Notes: a model not told the origin generated them from the letters alone. A DNA stretch of 64,000 bases from Persephonella sp. KM09-Lau-8 (GCF_000703085.1 NZ_JNLL01000001.1:372001-436000); one strand, 5' to 3'. Shown: positions 46,796 through 57,036, counted from the stretch's first letter. Numbers and translations: made by a program.

Positions 46796-46809
46796 ATAAG
46801 GAGTCAGAA

Positions 46810-48360
46810 ATGGAAAAGGAAAAAATAATAATATTTGATACAACCCTAAGAGATGGTGAGCAGGCTCCCGGATTTTCTATGACCGTTGAAGAAAAAATAA
46901 CAATGGCACAACAACTTGAAAGACTTGGGGTTGACGTTATAGAAGCAGGTTTTGCTGCAGCATCACAGGGAGATTTTGAAGCAATAAACTCCATAGCAAA
47001 GACAGTTAAAGAGCCTATTGTATGCTCTCTTGCAAGAGCCCTTGAAAGTGATATAGAAAGGGCAGGCGAAGCCCTTGCCCCTGCAGAGAGAAAAAGAATT
47101 CATACATTTATAGCAACTTCTCCTATACATATGCAGTATAAACTCAAGATGACACCAGAACAGGTATTGGAAAGAGCCGTTTCAGCGGTAAAATTTGCAA
47201 GAAATTTCACTGATGATGTTGAATTTTCAGCAGAAGATGCATTCAGGTCAGAAAGGGATTTTCTGTTTAAAGTGTTTGAGGCTGTTATAGATGCAGGAGC
47301 CAAAACCATAAATGTGCCTGATACTGTTGGATATGCAATACCTGATGAATTTGGACAGCTAATAGCCGACATAAAAAATAATGTTCCTAATATAGACAAA
47401 GCTGTTATATCTGTTCACTGCCATAATGACCTTGGTCTTGCTGTTGCAAACTCTCTGTCTGCAATAAAAAATGGTGCAAGACAGGCACATGTAACAATTA
47501 ACGGTATCGGAGAAAGAGCCGGTAATGCTGCCCTTGAAGAAGTTGTTATGGCAATAAAAGTTAGAAAAGACTACTTCAAAGATGTTTATACAACAGTAAA
47601 CACAAAAGAAATCTATAAAACAAGCAGACTGCTTTGCAGAATAACAGGTAGCTTTGTTCAGCCTAACAAAGCTATTGTTGGAGACAATGCTTTTGCCCAT
47701 GAGGCAGGCATCCATCAACATGGCTTACTTGCCCACAGGGAAACCTATGAGATAATGAGAGCCGAAGATGTGGGAGTCCCTGAATCTAAAATAGTTCTTG
47801 GTAAACACTCAGGAAGACATGCATTTAAAACAAGACTTGAGGAACTGGGATACAGAAATCTAACAGAGGCAGAGATAGACCATCTGTTCAAAAAATTCAA
47901 AGAACTGGCAGACAAGAAAAAAGAGGTATTTGATGAAGATATAGAAGCATTGCTACTTGAAGAGCTATTCAAAAGCTATGAAGAGGTTAAGCTAATCTAT
48001 TTCCATGTTTTAAGTGGAAACAGAGCAATCCCATCCTCCACTGTAAAAATTGAAAAAGATGGGGAAGAAATTATATCAACCTCTTCAGGAGATGGTCCCA
48101 TAGATAGTGCCCTAAAAGCCCTTGAAAAAGCACTGGGTATAACAGGAAGGCTTAAGGATTACACAATCCGTTCCCTGAGTGCAGGAAAAGATGCAATGGG
48201 AGAAGTTAGAGTGGTAGTTGATTTCGGTGGAACAATCAGCTCAGGAAAAGGAACATCTACCGATATTATAGAAGCAAGTGTGAAAGCTTATCTGGATGCT
48301 TATAACAGATATCTGGCAAGAAAGATATTTCTTGAAAAAAGAATTACAGAAGGTATTTAA
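46810..48360 (+). CDS. leuA: 2-isopropylmalate synthase
   Basis: The 516-residue protein has the HMGL-like start [54 protein letters not shown] and the regulatory C-terminal domain (about 385-500) that binds leucine. It joins acetyl-CoA and 2-ketoisovalerate, the first step of leucine synthesis. The position behind a palindrome suggests transcriptional control in addition to feedback. Confidence 0.95.
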   Translation: MEKEKIIIFDTTLRDGEQAPGFSMTVEEKITMAQQLERLGVDVIEAGFAAASQGDFEAINSIAKTVKEPIVCSLARALESDIERAGEALAPAERKRIHTFIATSPIHMQYKLKMTPEQVLERAVSAVKFARNFTDDVEFSAEDAFRSERDFLFKVFEAVIDAGAKTINVPDTVGYAIPDEFGQLIADIKNNVPNIDKAVISVHCHNDLGLAVANSLSAIKNGARQAHVTINGIGERAGNAALEEVVMAIKVRKDYFKDVYTTVNTKEIYKTSRLLCRITGSFVQPNKAIVGDNAFAHEAGIHQHGLLAHRETYEIMRAEDVGVPESKIVLGKHSGRHAFKTRLEELGYRNLTEAEIDHLFKKFKELADKKKEVFDEDIEALLLEELFKSYEEVKLIYFHVLSGNRAIPSSTVKIEKDGEEIISTSSGDGPIDSALKALEKALGITGRLKDYTIRSLSAGKDAMGEVRVVVDFGGTISSGKGTSTDIIEASVKAYLDAYNRYLARKIFLEKRITEGI

Positions 48361-48372
48361 GGGGGAAAATAA

Positions 48373-49707
48373 TTGAAAGGAAAACTGATATTACTGCTGA
48401 TATTAATAGCCGCTGCTGCAGGCGGCTTTTTTTACTATAAAGGAGTTATAGATTTTGATCCGCCACAGATAAAATTTGAGAAAAAACCTAAATACCTTGG
48501 CTCAGGAACAGAAATTAACTTTGCAGTAATTGATAAAAAACCAGGAATAAGCTCAGTAAAGGTTTATTTGGTTCAAAATAATAAAAATTTAAAAGTCTTA
48601 GAAGATACAGATTTTCCAGAAGGATTAACAGATAAGAGCTATGATTTAAAAATTGATGCAAGAAAGTATGGAATAAGTCAGGGTAAAGTCAAACTGGTCT
48701 TTGTTGTGGAAGACAGCTCTATTTTGAAAAATAAAAAAACCTACTCTTATGACCTTGAAGTTGATTTAACTCCTCCATCCCTCAGTATTCTTTCCTCCCC
48801 TGCTGGAATTATGAATGGAGGAACAGGATTTGTTTTCTACAGAACATCTTCAGATGTGGTTAAAACAGGTGTAAAAGTCGGAAATCTGGAGTTTAAATGT
48901 TTTAACAATATAATAGATAACCCAAATATTTATGGCTGTGCATTTCCTTACCCTTATTACTGGAACAGAAAAAAGTCTATTGTGGTCTTTGCTATAGACA
49001 AAGCAGGAAATAAAACCTCACATGCCCTTATGTATTATTTCAAGAGGGTAAAATATAAACGTTCAGTTATCAATATCACAGATGAGTTTATTGAAACAAA
49101 AGTAAGACCGCTATCAGACAAGGATATAGTTGACCCTGTTGAGCTTTTCAGATATGTAAATGTCCAGGTCAGGAAAAGAAATGAGGATATAATACACAAA
49201 ATAACCTCCACCGTAACAATTAATGAGCCGCTCTTTAGAACGAACTTTTTACAGCTTAGAAACTCAAAAGTATTAGGTGGCTTTGCAGACTACAGAAAAT
49301 ACAGATACAAAGGCAGAATAATAAAAGGAGCCGATGCATACCACAAAGGCTTAGACATGGCTTCCATCAAAAATGCACCGGTTCAGGCAGCAGAAGATGG
49401 TAAAGTAGTATTTACGGGATTTCTGGGTATTTATGGAAACTCTGTAATAATAGAGCACGGAATGGGAGTTTTTACCCTTTATTCCCATCTTGCAGAAATT
49501 CATGTAAACAAGGGTGATGAAGTCACAAGGGGAACAGAAATAGGATTAACAGATACAACAGGACTTGCTGTAGGAGACCATTTACACTTTGGGGTGCTTG
49601 TTCAGGGATTTGAGGTTCATCCAATTGAGTGGCTGGATAAAAACTGGATAAAAACAAGATTTTTAGAGCCTTATATAAAAATAAAATCCTTATACGGAGG
49701 TCAGTAA
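48373..49707 (+). CDS. Membrane-anchored M23 metallopeptidase
   Basis: The 444-residue protein starts with TTG at 48373, after GGGGG, and has an N-terminal membrane helix (about 2-25). The C-terminal M23/LytM domain (about 300-440) has the zinc His-Asp pair in YHKGLDMAS and the catalytic HLHFG in VGDHLHFGVLV, so it should be active. The middle part is beta-rich, with PPQIKFEKKPKYLGSGTEIN and an internal Ig-like look. It likely cuts peptidoglycan cross-links in the periplasm. Confidence 0.87.
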   Translation: MKGKLILLLILIAAAAGGFFYYKGVIDFDPPQIKFEKKPKYLGSGTEINFAVIDKKPGISSVKVYLVQNNKNLKVLEDTDFPEGLTDKSYDLKIDARKYGISQGKVKLVFVVEDSSILKNKKTYSYDLEVDLTPPSLSILSSPAGIMNGGTGFVFYRTSSDVVKTGVKVGNLEFKCFNNIIDNPNIYGCAFPYPYYWNRKKSIVVFAIDKAGNKTSHALMYYFKRVKYKRSVINITDEFIETKVRPLSDKDIVDPVELFRYVNVQVRKRNEDIIHKITSTVTINEPLFRTNFLQLRNSKVLGGFADYRKYRYKGRIIKGADAYHKGLDMASIKNAPVQAAEDGKVVFTGFLGIYGNSVIIEHGMGVFTLYSHLAEIHVNKGDEVTRGTEIGLTDTTGLAVGDHLHFGVLVQGFEVHPIEWLDKNWIKTRFLEPYIKIKSLYGGQ

Positions 49708-50364
49708 ATGAAGTTCTTTATCGACACAGCCAATATTGATGAGATTAAAGCTGCAAATGAGCTTAGAATTCTTGATGGGGTTACAACAAATCCAACTCTT
49801 ATATCAAAAACAGGTAAACCATTTATGGAAGTTGTTAAAGAAATTCTGGCAGAAATCCCAGACAAGCCTGTTAGCCTTGAAGTTGCCAGCACAGATTATG
49901 AAGGAATGGTAAGAGAAGGAGAAATGCTGGCAAAATTAGGGGACAACGTTGTGATTAAAATCCCAGCAACAATTGATGGACTTAAAGCAGTCAAACATTT
50001 TGAGTATAACGGAATAAAAACAAATGTAACACTGATATTCTCTCCATCTCAGGCACTCCTTGCAATGAAGGCAGGAGCTTCATACATCTCTCCATTTGTA
50101 GGAAGACTTGATGATATTAGCCAGAATGGCATGGAGCTAATATCCCAGATTAGAACAATCATTGATAACTACGGATTTAACACAGAGATTATCGTTGCAA
50201 GTGTAAGACATCCAATGCATGTTGTTGAAGCTGCTCTGATAGGAGCAGATATTGCAACAATACCTTACAAAGTTATTGCACAGCTTATAAAACATCCACT
50301 TACAGATATTGGTCTTGAAAGATTTTTAAAAGATTGGGAAGCTGTTCCAGAAAAACCATTTTAA
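49708..50364 (+). CDS. tal: Transaldolase (short form)
   Basis: The 218-residue protein matches the short transaldolase/fructose-6-phosphate aldolase family: [30 protein letters not shown], the Schiff-base Lys in [14 protein letters not shown], and [12 protein letters not shown]. It starts directly at the M23 stop codon. It links glycolysis with the pentose phosphate pathway. Transaldolase is more likely than aldolase by length and the TNPTL region. Confidence 0.92.
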   Translation: MKFFIDTANIDEIKAANELRILDGVTTNPTLISKTGKPFMEVVKEILAEIPDKPVSLEVASTDYEGMVREGEMLAKLGDNVVIKIPATIDGLKAVKHFEYNGIKTNVTLIFSPSQALLAMKAGASYISPFVGRLDDISQNGMELISQIRTIIDNYGFNTEIIVASVRHPMHVVEAALIGADIATIPYKVIAQLIKHPLTDIGLERFLKDWEAVPEKPF

Positions 50365-50372
50365 AATCTCTT

Positions 50373-50388
50373 GGGGCTTTTATGCCCC
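50373..50388 (+). terminator. Hairpin terminator after tal
   Basis: GGGGC, loop TTTTAT, GCCCC is followed by TTTATAAAA and lies nine bases after the tal stop. A possible TTG start for the next gene lies in this hairpin and was not used. Confidence 0.65.
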
Positions 50389-50400
50389 TTTATAAAAAAG

Positions 50401-50691
50401 ATGAAATACAGAAAAAAAGGCATAAAAAAGGAACATCATATTATTGAAGACGGGGAAGAGCTACTTGAGGATTTAGTAAAAAAGGGATTAGTAAAGTCTA
50501 TAATTCCAGGGAGAATAAAAACCACTCCGAAAGGCCAGCCAGGGAATCCACGTCTTACATTCCAGTATGAAACAAATTCAGGGGCTAAACTTCTTCTAAA
50601 AAAAGGCTCAACAGTTCAGGAAGTTTTTGTAATCACAAGTAATATTGAGGATTTAAAAGAATATATAACCAAAAAGTATAAAAATAAATAA
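50401..50691 (+). CDS. Small conserved protein, possibly DUF2103
   Basis: The 96-residue basic protein has KEHHIIEDGEELLEDLVKKG, SIIPGRIKTTPKG and LTFQYETNSGAKLLLKKGST, and resembles the small DUF2103 family of predicted metal-binding proteins by memory of its pattern. ATG 50401 is preferred over an upstream TTG within the terminator hairpin. Its ribosome site is weak. Function unknown. Confidence 0.55.
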   Translation: MKYRKKGIKKEHHIIEDGEELLEDLVKKGLVKSIIPGRIKTTPKGQPGNPRLTFQYETNSGAKLLLKKGSTVQEVFVITSNIEDLKEYITKKYKNK

Positions 50692-50769
50692 AATTTTAAC
50701 AAATATTAAGGTTATAATATTAGCTCAAGTTTTGTGATATATGGGAGATGAGAGTAACTGGTAGGAAAA

Positions 50770-51777
50770 TTGATAAAAAAGACATTAGGATATAAAGGAG
50801 ATTTCCAAAAAAACCAGGAAAAAATAATATATCTTTTTACTCTTGTAGGTGTTTTTTCAACAACAATTTTTGCCATAATTAATATATATGTTGGCAATAT
50901 CGCAACAGGAATTATTGAGATTTTTTTATCTTTTTTGGCAATTTTAAATGTTGTTTATTTTAAAAAAACAAAAAAATTTGAAACAGCAACAACAAATATT
51001 TTAGCATTAGTTTTTTTAGTTCTAATATTGTTGATAAAAACAGGGGGATTCAAAGGCCATGGTATCTTTTGGATATACACATTTCCGTTCTTAACATTTT
51101 TTTTGAAGAATAAAAAAATTGCTTTATTATGGAACTTAATTTTTATTATTTTTATTTTTCTTCTTTGGTTTCTTTCCCTTAAAGGTTTTATTGAGATTGC
51201 TTATGATTTTTATACGCTTTTTGAAGCTACAAGTGCATACTTAGCAGTAACTTTTTTAGCTTATTTTTATGCAGATACTTTAAAGGAATTAATGGATGAA
51301 TTAGTTTCTAAAGCAATTTATGATTCCCTAACAGGACTTGTTAATAGAGAATTTACTATAGAATACTTAAGAAAAGAAATAGAAGAAATAAAAAGAGAAA
51401 GGAAGGATTCTCATTCTTTATGTGTAATCTATATAGACCTTGATAATTTTAAGCAAATAAATGATAAATATGGCCATTTGATTGGAGATAATGTATTAAA
51501 AGAGGTTGCAAAGATATTTGCCAAAAATTTTAGGAAATCAGATGTAATAGGGAGGATAGGAGGAGACGAGTTTTTAATAATTATAAATTCATGTAAAAAG
51601 TCTTCCATAGAGGATAAATTAGAATTAATTAAAAAGATGGTAGAAAATCAATTCAAAAAATATAACCTATCTTTCAGTTATGGTATTGTTCAAATTCCAG
51701 ATGATACTTTAAATCTTGAGGACGCTATAAAATTAGCGGATCAAAAAATGTATAAAAACAAAGTGAAAAAGTCTTAA
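50770..51777 (+). CDS. Membrane diguanylate cyclase (GGDEF protein)
   Basis: The 335-residue protein has six or so membrane helices in the first 175 residues, then a GGDEF domain with LTGLVNREFTIEYL, CVIYIDLDNFKQINDKYGH and the active site RIGGDEFLII. The inhibitory site RKSD lies five residues before GGDEF, so product feedback is likely. It makes cyclic di-GMP. It starts with TTG 50770 close to an AGGA. Confidence 0.88.
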   Translation: MIKKTLGYKGDFQKNQEKIIYLFTLVGVFSTTIFAIINIYVGNIATGIIEIFLSFLAILNVVYFKKTKKFETATTNILALVFLVLILLIKTGGFKGHGIFWIYTFPFLTFFLKNKKIALLWNLIFIIFIFLLWFLSLKGFIEIAYDFYTLFEATSAYLAVTFLAYFYADTLKELMDELVSKAIYDSLTGLVNREFTIEYLRKEIEEIKRERKDSHSLCVIYIDLDNFKQINDKYGHLIGDNVLKEVAKIFAKNFRKSDVIGRIGGDEFLIIINSCKKSSIEDKLELIKKMVENQFKKYNLSFSYGIVQIPDDTLNLEDAIKLADQKMYKNKVKKS

Positions 51778-51844
51778 TCTTTTGATTTCCATGCATTGTT
51801 TAACCATAAGGTATAATTTATAAAAAAACACTAAAGGAGATATT

Positions 51845-52912
51845 ATGAACTCAATTCCCCATATAATTCCTGAAAATCAAACTATTTACAAAATTCTTAT
51901 ACCCGACCCATTTCAAGAACCAATTATTGTCAAAGATGAGGATGAATTCAAAGATTTAATCACAAAATTAAAAAAAGAAGGAAAAAATGAGATAGCCCGC
52001 CAGCTTACAGAAAAATGGGTAAACCTTCACAAAGAAACTTTCAAAATTAACCACAAAGGAAAATTTTTAAATCTTGGACATAAAACTGCAATCATGGGAA
52101 TTTTAAATATAACCCCAGATTCATTTTCAGATGGGGGAGTTTTTTACAAAAATATAGATAAAGCCGTCGAGCATGTATCCCAGATGCTTGAAAATGGAGC
52201 TGATATCATAGATATCGGAGGAGAATCCACAAGACCAGGAGCAACCCCTGTTCCTGTTGAGGAAGAAATGGAAAGGGTTATTCCAGTAATCAAAGCTTTA
52301 AGAAAAGAATTAGGAGATAACTTTTTAATCTCAATAGATACCTATAAAGCAGAGGTTGCCAAAGCAGCAATTAATGAAGGGGCAGACATTGTAAATGATA
52401 TCAGCGGTATGACATTTGACCCAAAAATGGCAGAAACGGTGGCACAGCTGGACTGTCCCGTGGTAATAAACCATACCCGTGGAAGACCAACAGAAATGCA
52501 GAAAGATGTATATTATGACGATGTTGTCCTTGAAATAATAGAGTTTCTTGAAAATCAGATAAATTATGGAATATCAAAAGGTATAAGAAAAGACAGATTT
52601 ATAATAGACCCGGGAATAGGTTTTGGAAAGTTAGTAGAACACAATATTGAAATCATAAAAAGATTATCAGAGTTCAAGGTTTTAGGGCTACCTATCCTGA
52701 TAGGCATATCAAGAAAATCATTTATAGGCATAATCCTCAAAAATCTTATGGGGAAAGAAGAAGTTCCGCCGAAAGATAGAATAAACGGTTCTTTAGGGGC
52801 TACAGCTTACGCTGTTTTAAATGGAGCCCATATAGTTAGAACCCATGATATAAAGGAAACAGCAGAATTTTTAACAATTATAGATACAATTAGAGGTTAC
52901 AGGCTTGTTTGA
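51845..52912 (+). CDS. folP: Dihydropteroate synthase with N-terminal extension
   Basis: The 355-residue protein has the DHPS marks MGILNITPDSFSDGG, DIIDIGGESTRPGA, VNDISGM, NHTRGRP and ISRKSFIG. About 70 extra residues precede the core (a beta-alpha start with YKILIPDPFQEPIIVKDEDE), as in several thermophilic homologues. It joins p-aminobenzoate to dihydropterin diphosphate in folate synthesis. It overlaps cdaA by eight bases. Confidence 0.93.
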   Translation: MNSIPHIIPENQTIYKILIPDPFQEPIIVKDEDEFKDLITKLKKEGKNEIARQLTEKWVNLHKETFKINHKGKFLNLGHKTAIMGILNITPDSFSDGGVFYKNIDKAVEHVSQMLENGADIIDIGGESTRPGATPVPVEEEMERVIPVIKALRKELGDNFLISIDTYKAEVAKAAINEGADIVNDISGMTFDPKMAETVAQLDCPVVINHTRGRPTEMQKDVYYDDVVLEIIEFLENQINYGISKGIRKDRFIIDPGIGFGKLVEHNIEIIKRLSEFKVLGLPILIGISRKSFIGIILKNLMGKEEVPPKDRINGSLGATAYAVLNGAHIVRTHDIKETAEFLTIIDTIRGYRLV

Positions 52913-53738
52913 TAGTCTTCAATGGCTTATTGGCTTAATCAAATCAATACGGATAAATGACATAATAGATATCCTTATTGTTGCCACAATAATTTATTAC
53001 CTTCTAAAGTTTATCATAGGCACAAGAGGCTGGCAGATACTTATAGGCCTTTTTATTCTTCTGTCTATATGGCTGGTTGCAAAAATACTTCATCTCCCAA
53101 CAATTGAATGGATTTTTGATAACCTGTGGAGTATCGGAATATTTATTCTTATAGTTGTTTTTCAGCCAGAAATCAGAAGAGGACTTGCAAAATTAGGAGA
53201 AAGGGGACTTTTCAGATATTCTCTCCTTTCCAAGAAAAAAGCCATTGATGAAATTATAAGGGCAGCAACATTCCTTGCAGAAAGGAAAATCGGAGCATTA
53301 ATAGTTTTTGAGAGAAATATTGACCTTGAAAATTATACAGAAGGCTGCGTTAAGCTAAATGCAGAGATTTCTCTTGAGCTACTTATTTCTATCTTTATCC
53401 CCCAGACACCTCTTCATGATGGTGCAGTAATCATAAGAGACCAGGAAGTCCTTTCTGCCAGATGTTTTTTACCACTTACTATAAACCCAAATATTCCCCA
53501 GAATATTGGGACAAGACACAGGGCAGGAATAGGAATATCCGAAGAAACAGATGCAGTTGCCCTGATTGTGTCAGAAGAAAGAGGGGAAATATCCCTTGCT
53601 ATTGATGGAAAACTTTTTAGAGATTTAGACCCTCTTACCCTGAGAAAAAAACTTATAGAAGTTCTTGAGATAGAAAAACCTGATTTGGTAGGAAAACTGA
53701 AGAATAAATTATCCGGGAAAAAGAAATGGAAAAAATAA
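52905..53738 (+). CDS. cdaA: Diadenylate cyclase CdaA
   Basis: The 277-residue protein has three N-terminal membrane helices and a DAC domain with the DGA motif in PLHDGAVIIRD and the RHR motif in GTRHRAGIGISEETDAVALIVSEE. It makes cyclic di-AMP, which controls potassium and osmotic balance. A YbbR-domain gene follows and overlaps by 13 bases, as in the usual cdaA-cdaR pair. Confidence 0.93.
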   Translation: MFDSLQWLIGLIKSIRINDIIDILIVATIIYYLLKFIIGTRGWQILIGLFILLSIWLVAKILHLPTIEWIFDNLWSIGIFILIVVFQPEIRRGLAKLGERGLFRYSLLSKKKAIDEIIRAATFLAERKIGALIVFERNIDLENYTEGCVKLNAEISLELLISIFIPQTPLHDGAVIIRDQEVLSARCFLPLTINPNIPQNIGTRHRAGIGISEETDAVALIVSEERGEISLAIDGKLFRDLDPLTLRKKLIEVLEIEKPDLVGKLKNKLSGKKKWKK

Positions 53739-54106
53739 AGGAAATAGTCTTAAACAATATACATTTAAAAATCTTATCCTTACTTGTTGCTTTCCTGCTC
53801 TGGCTGAATATAACCAGCACCCAAAAAACACAGATTGAGTTTATGACAGAAGTAAAAATAAAAAACCCACCAAAAAACCTGATTATACAGAAAATAGAAC
53901 CTTCAAAAGTTTCTATAAAAATAGAAGGTATCCGTTCCAAGCTAAACAGAGTTAATATCTCTAATATAGAAGTCTATATAGATGGCAAAAAACTAAAAAA
54001 AGGAAAAAATCTTGTTAAAGTTTATGTGTCTCCCAGATTTACAGAAAGCTTTACAGTCATCTCTGTTAGACCTGAGAAAGTATATGTCTATACCATATCA
54101 AAATGA
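53726..54106 (+). CDS. YbbR-domain protein (CdaR-like)
   Basis: The 126-residue protein has an N-terminal membrane helix (NIHLKILSLLVAFLLWLNI) and a single YbbR domain with PPKNLIIQKIEPSKVSIKIEGI. CdaR regulators of CdaA usually have several YbbR repeats; this short one has one. It overlaps cdaA, so a partner role is likely. Confidence 0.8.
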   Translation: MEKIKEIVLNNIHLKILSLLVAFLLWLNITSTQKTQIEFMTEVKIKNPPKNLIIQKIEPSKVSIKIEGIRSKLNRVNISNIEVYIDGKKLKKGKNLVKVYVSPRFTESFTVISVRPEKVYVYTISK

Positions 54107-54144
54107 TAAAATATTTCTCTGTGTAAAAACTCAGGAGGTTATCA

Positions 54145-56085
54145 ATGTTAAAGTTAAACATAAATAGATTTGGGGAGTATGAGTTTGAAGATGGTATTAC
54201 TATAAAAGAGATAATACAGGCATTAGAAGGGGAAGGTAAAAAGATAAAAGGAGCGATAGGCGGCGTTTTAAACGGAAAAATTATAGATGTTCACACTCCT
54301 ATAAGAGAAAGTGGAGAGCTTAGATTTATAACCAAAAAAGACCCAGAAAGTCTTGAGCTTCTCAGACACTCTCTTGCTCACATAATGGCTCAGGCTCTAA
54401 AAGAGCTTTATGGAGATGAAAATGTCCATCTTGGTATTGGTCCAACAACGGAACACGGGTTTTATTACGATGTAGAAGTGGAAGGAAAAAGGCTTACAGA
54501 GGAAGACCTTCCTGTTATTGAAGAAAAAATGAGAGAAATAATCCAGAGAAACTGTCCTGTTGAAAGAAAAGAGATACCAAGGGATGAAGCTATTGAGCTT
54601 TTTGAAAAGAAAAAAGAGATATACAAAATAGACATAATCAAACACCAGATACCTGAAGGAGAACCAATATCTGTATATACCCAGTGTGATTTTATAGACC
54701 TTTGTAGAGGTCCTCACATACCATCAACAGGAGAAGCAGGAGCATTTAAACTTGTGTCCCTTGCAGGTGCTTACTGGAGAGGAAAAGAAGGAAACCCAAT
54801 GCTCCAGAGGATTTATGGGGTTGCATTCTGGACAGAGAAGGAACTGAAAAAATACCTGAATATGCTTGAAGAAGCCAAGAAAAGAGACCACAGAAAACTT
54901 GGAAAAGAGCTTGAGCTGTTTATGATAACAGATGAAGTTGGTGGTGGCCTTGCCCTCTGGCTTCCCAAAGGGGCAATAATCAGAAACGAGATAGAAAATG
55001 CATGGAAACAGGAGCATATAAAAAGAGGTTACCAGCTTGTTTATACACCGCATGTAGGAAAAGAGCAGCTATGGAAAACAAGTGGACATGTTGATTTTTA
55101 TAGAGAAAATATGTTCCCTGAGATGCAGATTGAAGAAGAGGGGTATTTTGTTAAACCTATGAACTGCCCATTCCACGTTGAGATATACAAATCTAAACAA
55201 CGTTCATACAAAGAACTACCCCTTAGATTTGCAGAACTTGGAACAGTTTACAGATACGAAAGAAGCGGTGTTTTACATGGGCTTATGAGGGTTAGAGGCT
55301 TTACACAGGACGATGCCCATATTATATGCAGAGAAGACCAGGTTGAAGAGGAAATTAAAGGTGTCCTTGAACTAATACTTGATACCCTCAGAAGCTATGG
55401 TTTTGATGAGTTTCAGGTTTTCCTCTCAACAAGGCCTGAAAAATCTGTTGGTGATGATAGAATGTGGGAGGTTGCAACAGACTCATTAAGAAAAGCCATA
55501 GAAAGCGTAGGACTTACATATGAAATAGATGAAGGAGGCGGAGCATTCTACGGTCCTAAAATTGATGTAAAAATAAAAGATGCCATCGGTAGAATGTGGC
55601 AGTGTTCAACTGTTCAGTTTGATTTTAACCTGCCTGAAAGATTTGATATGTATTACATAGGAGAAGATAACCAGAGACACAGACCATATATGATACACAG
55701 AGCTATATTTGGTTCAATAGAAAGGTTTATCGGTGTTCTCCTTGAGCATTACGCAGGACAGCTACCACTGTGGCTTTCTCCTGTTCAAGCAAGAATAATT
55801 CCTATCGCTGATGCTCATATCCCTTATGCAAAAGAGGTTGAAAACCAGCTTAAAGAAGCTGGTCTCAGGGTTGAAGTTGATGAGAGAAATGAAAGAATGA
55901 ACAAAAAAATAAGAGATGCCGAGCTTCAAAAAATTCCTTATATGCTTGTGGTAGGGGATAAAGAAGCAGAGAGTGAAACTGTTGCCGTGAGAACAAAGAA
56001 GAAAGGAAATATTGGAACAATGCCTGTTGAAGAATTTATTCAAAAAGCTAAAAAATTAATAGAAGAAAAATCCCTTGAACTTTAA
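54145..56085 (+). CDS. thrS: Threonyl-tRNA synthetase
   Basis: The 646-residue protein has a TGS domain at the start, an editing domain with HSLAHIMAQALKELYG and a class II core with MNCPFHVEIYKSK, RYERSGVLHGLMRVRGFTQDDAHI and an anticodon-binding end. All parts are present at normal length. Confidence 0.97.
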   Translation: MLKLNINRFGEYEFEDGITIKEIIQALEGEGKKIKGAIGGVLNGKIIDVHTPIRESGELRFITKKDPESLELLRHSLAHIMAQALKELYGDENVHLGIGPTTEHGFYYDVEVEGKRLTEEDLPVIEEKMREIIQRNCPVERKEIPRDEAIELFEKKKEIYKIDIIKHQIPEGEPISVYTQCDFIDLCRGPHIPSTGEAGAFKLVSLAGAYWRGKEGNPMLQRIYGVAFWTEKELKKYLNMLEEAKKRDHRKLGKELELFMITDEVGGGLALWLPKGAIIRNEIENAWKQEHIKRGYQLVYTPHVGKEQLWKTSGHVDFYRENMFPEMQIEEEGYFVKPMNCPFHVEIYKSKQRSYKELPLRFAELGTVYRYERSGVLHGLMRVRGFTQDDAHIICREDQVEEEIKGVLELILDTLRSYGFDEFQVFLSTRPEKSVGDDRMWEVATDSLRKAIESVGLTYEIDEGGGAFYGPKIDVKIKDAIGRMWQCSTVQFDFNLPERFDMYYIGEDNQRHRPYMIHRAIFGSIERFIGVLLEHYAGQLPLWLSPVQARIIPIADAHIPYAKEVENQLKEAGLRVEVDERNERMNKKIRDAELQKIPYMLVVGDKEAESETVAVRTKKKGNIGTMPVEEFIQKAKKLIEEKSLEL

Positions 56086-56765
56086 TCTTCTTTCAATCTG
56101 TATCCAACTCCCCTTACAGTTTCAATAATATCACTGTAGGGGGAGAGTTTATCCCTCAATTTTTTTATATGAACATCTATTGTCCTGTCATAAACATCAA
56201 GCTCATCTTTCCATATCTGGGATAAAATCTGTTCCCGTGATAAAACCTTTCCTTTATTGTTTATTAGAAGCATAAGAAGTCTAAACTCTTTTGAAGTAAG
56301 GGGTATTTCCTTTCCTTCAATTTTTACCTCAAATTTTTCAGGGAAAATCTCAATTCCCTTTACTTTTATATAGCTTCTTTTTTCTTTGTCCTTACAGCCT
56401 GTTCTTCTAAGAATGGCTCTTATTCTTGCCACTACTTCTCTAAGGGAAAATGGTTTTGTAATATAATCATCTGCTCCCAGTTCAAGACCTACAATTTTAT
56501 CTATTTCTGTGCTTTTTGCAGTTAGCATAATAATTGGGATTTCTGAAAACCTTTCATCACTTTTTAGCTTTTTACAGAACTCAAGGCCATCCATATCTGG
56601 AAGCATAATATCCAGTAAGATAATATCAGGTTTCTCTTTTTCAAGGGATTTAAGGGCTGGAATGCTACTGAGAAAGGATTTTACATCAAATCCTTCTTTT
56701 CTGAGATTAAAAACAAGAAGTTCATTGATATCTTCGTCGTCTTCTACTACATAGACAAGACTCAT
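56082..56765 (-). CDS. OmpR/PhoB-family response regulator, no kinase nearby
   Basis: The product of about 227 residues has a receiver domain (VYVVEDDEDINELL, phosphoacceptor in IILLDIMLPDMDG, Lys in YITKPF) and a winged-helix output domain (LTSKEFRLLMLLINNKGKVL, VDVHIKKLRDKL). I chose ATG 56765; a longer frame would begin inside the SRP RNA. No sensor kinase gene is in the window. It sits 21 bases after the SRP RNA on the same strand, and converges with thrS by four bases. Confidence 0.92.
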   Translation of the reverse strand: MSLVYVVEDDEDINELLVFNLRKEGFDVKSFLSSIPALKSLEKEKPDIILLDIMLPDMDGLEFCKKLKSDERFSEIPIIMLTAKSTEIDKIVGLELGADDYITKPFSLREVVARIRAILRRTGCKDKEKRSYIKVKGIEIFPEKFEVKIEGKEIPLTSKEFRLLMLLINNKGKVLSREQILSQIWKDELDVYDRTIDVHIKKLRDKLSPYSDIIETVRGVGYRLKED

Positions 56766-56786
56766 CCAATTCCCCGAATATATTAA

Positions 56787-56881
56787 GCCGGGCACCCCCT
56801 ACCGGCGTAGGGAAACTGGCTTACCGTTGCTCCCTTCCGGGCCTGGCGGGGTTCACCAGCCCCTACCCGGAGGGACCCGGC
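56787..56881 (-). ncRNA. ffs: Signal recognition particle RNA (small bacterial form)
   Basis: On the minus strand the core GCCAGGCCCGGAAGGGAGCA matches the SRP RNA domain IV tetraloop region, with long pairing arms (GCCGGG at the 5' end, CCCGGC at the 3' end). It is about 95 bases and very G+C-rich. It lies between tRNA-Ser and the response regulator and is probably cotranscribed with the tRNA. Confidence 0.93.
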
Positions 56882-56901
56882 GATTTTATATCTTATTCCA
56901 C

Positions 56902-56992
56902 TGGCGGATGGGGTGGGATTTGAACCCACGGTGCGGATAAACCGCACACAGCATTTCCAGTGCTGCCCCTTCGGCCGCTCGGGCACCCATCC
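56902..56992 (-). tRNA. tRNA-Ser (anticodon GGA)
   Basis: The minus strand folds as a class II tRNA: acceptor GGATGGG pairs with CCCATCC, the anticodon loop CTGGAAA between CAGCA and TGCTG gives anticodon GGA, a long variable arm (GTGCGGTTTATCCGCAC) follows, and the T arm has GGTTCAAATCC. CCA is encoded at 56904-56902. It reads TCC and TCT serine codons. Confidence 0.96.
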
Positions 56993-57004
56993 AGCAGATT
57001 TTCT

Positions 57005-57032
57005 ATTATATGTTATTTTATCATAATTGCAA
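57005..57032 (-). promoter_or_regulatory. Promoter of the tRNA-Ser and SRP RNA unit
   Basis: TTGCAA (57032-57027), a 16-base spacer and a perfect TATAAT (57010-57005) lie just before the tRNA. The unit would run through tRNA-Ser, SRP RNA and perhaps the response regulator. Confidence 0.7.
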
Positions 57033-57036
57033 CTTC

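Noticed and set aside
50371-50400. TTG start for the DUF2103-like gene
   Set aside because: It lies in the tal terminator hairpin; ATG 50401 begins the recognisable part.
56766-56795. Longer start for the response regulator
   Set aside because: It would begin inside the SRP RNA; ATG 56765 fits the family start.
56783-56986. Open frame across SRP RNA and tRNA-Ser
   Set aside because: The stretch is fully explained by the two RNAs.
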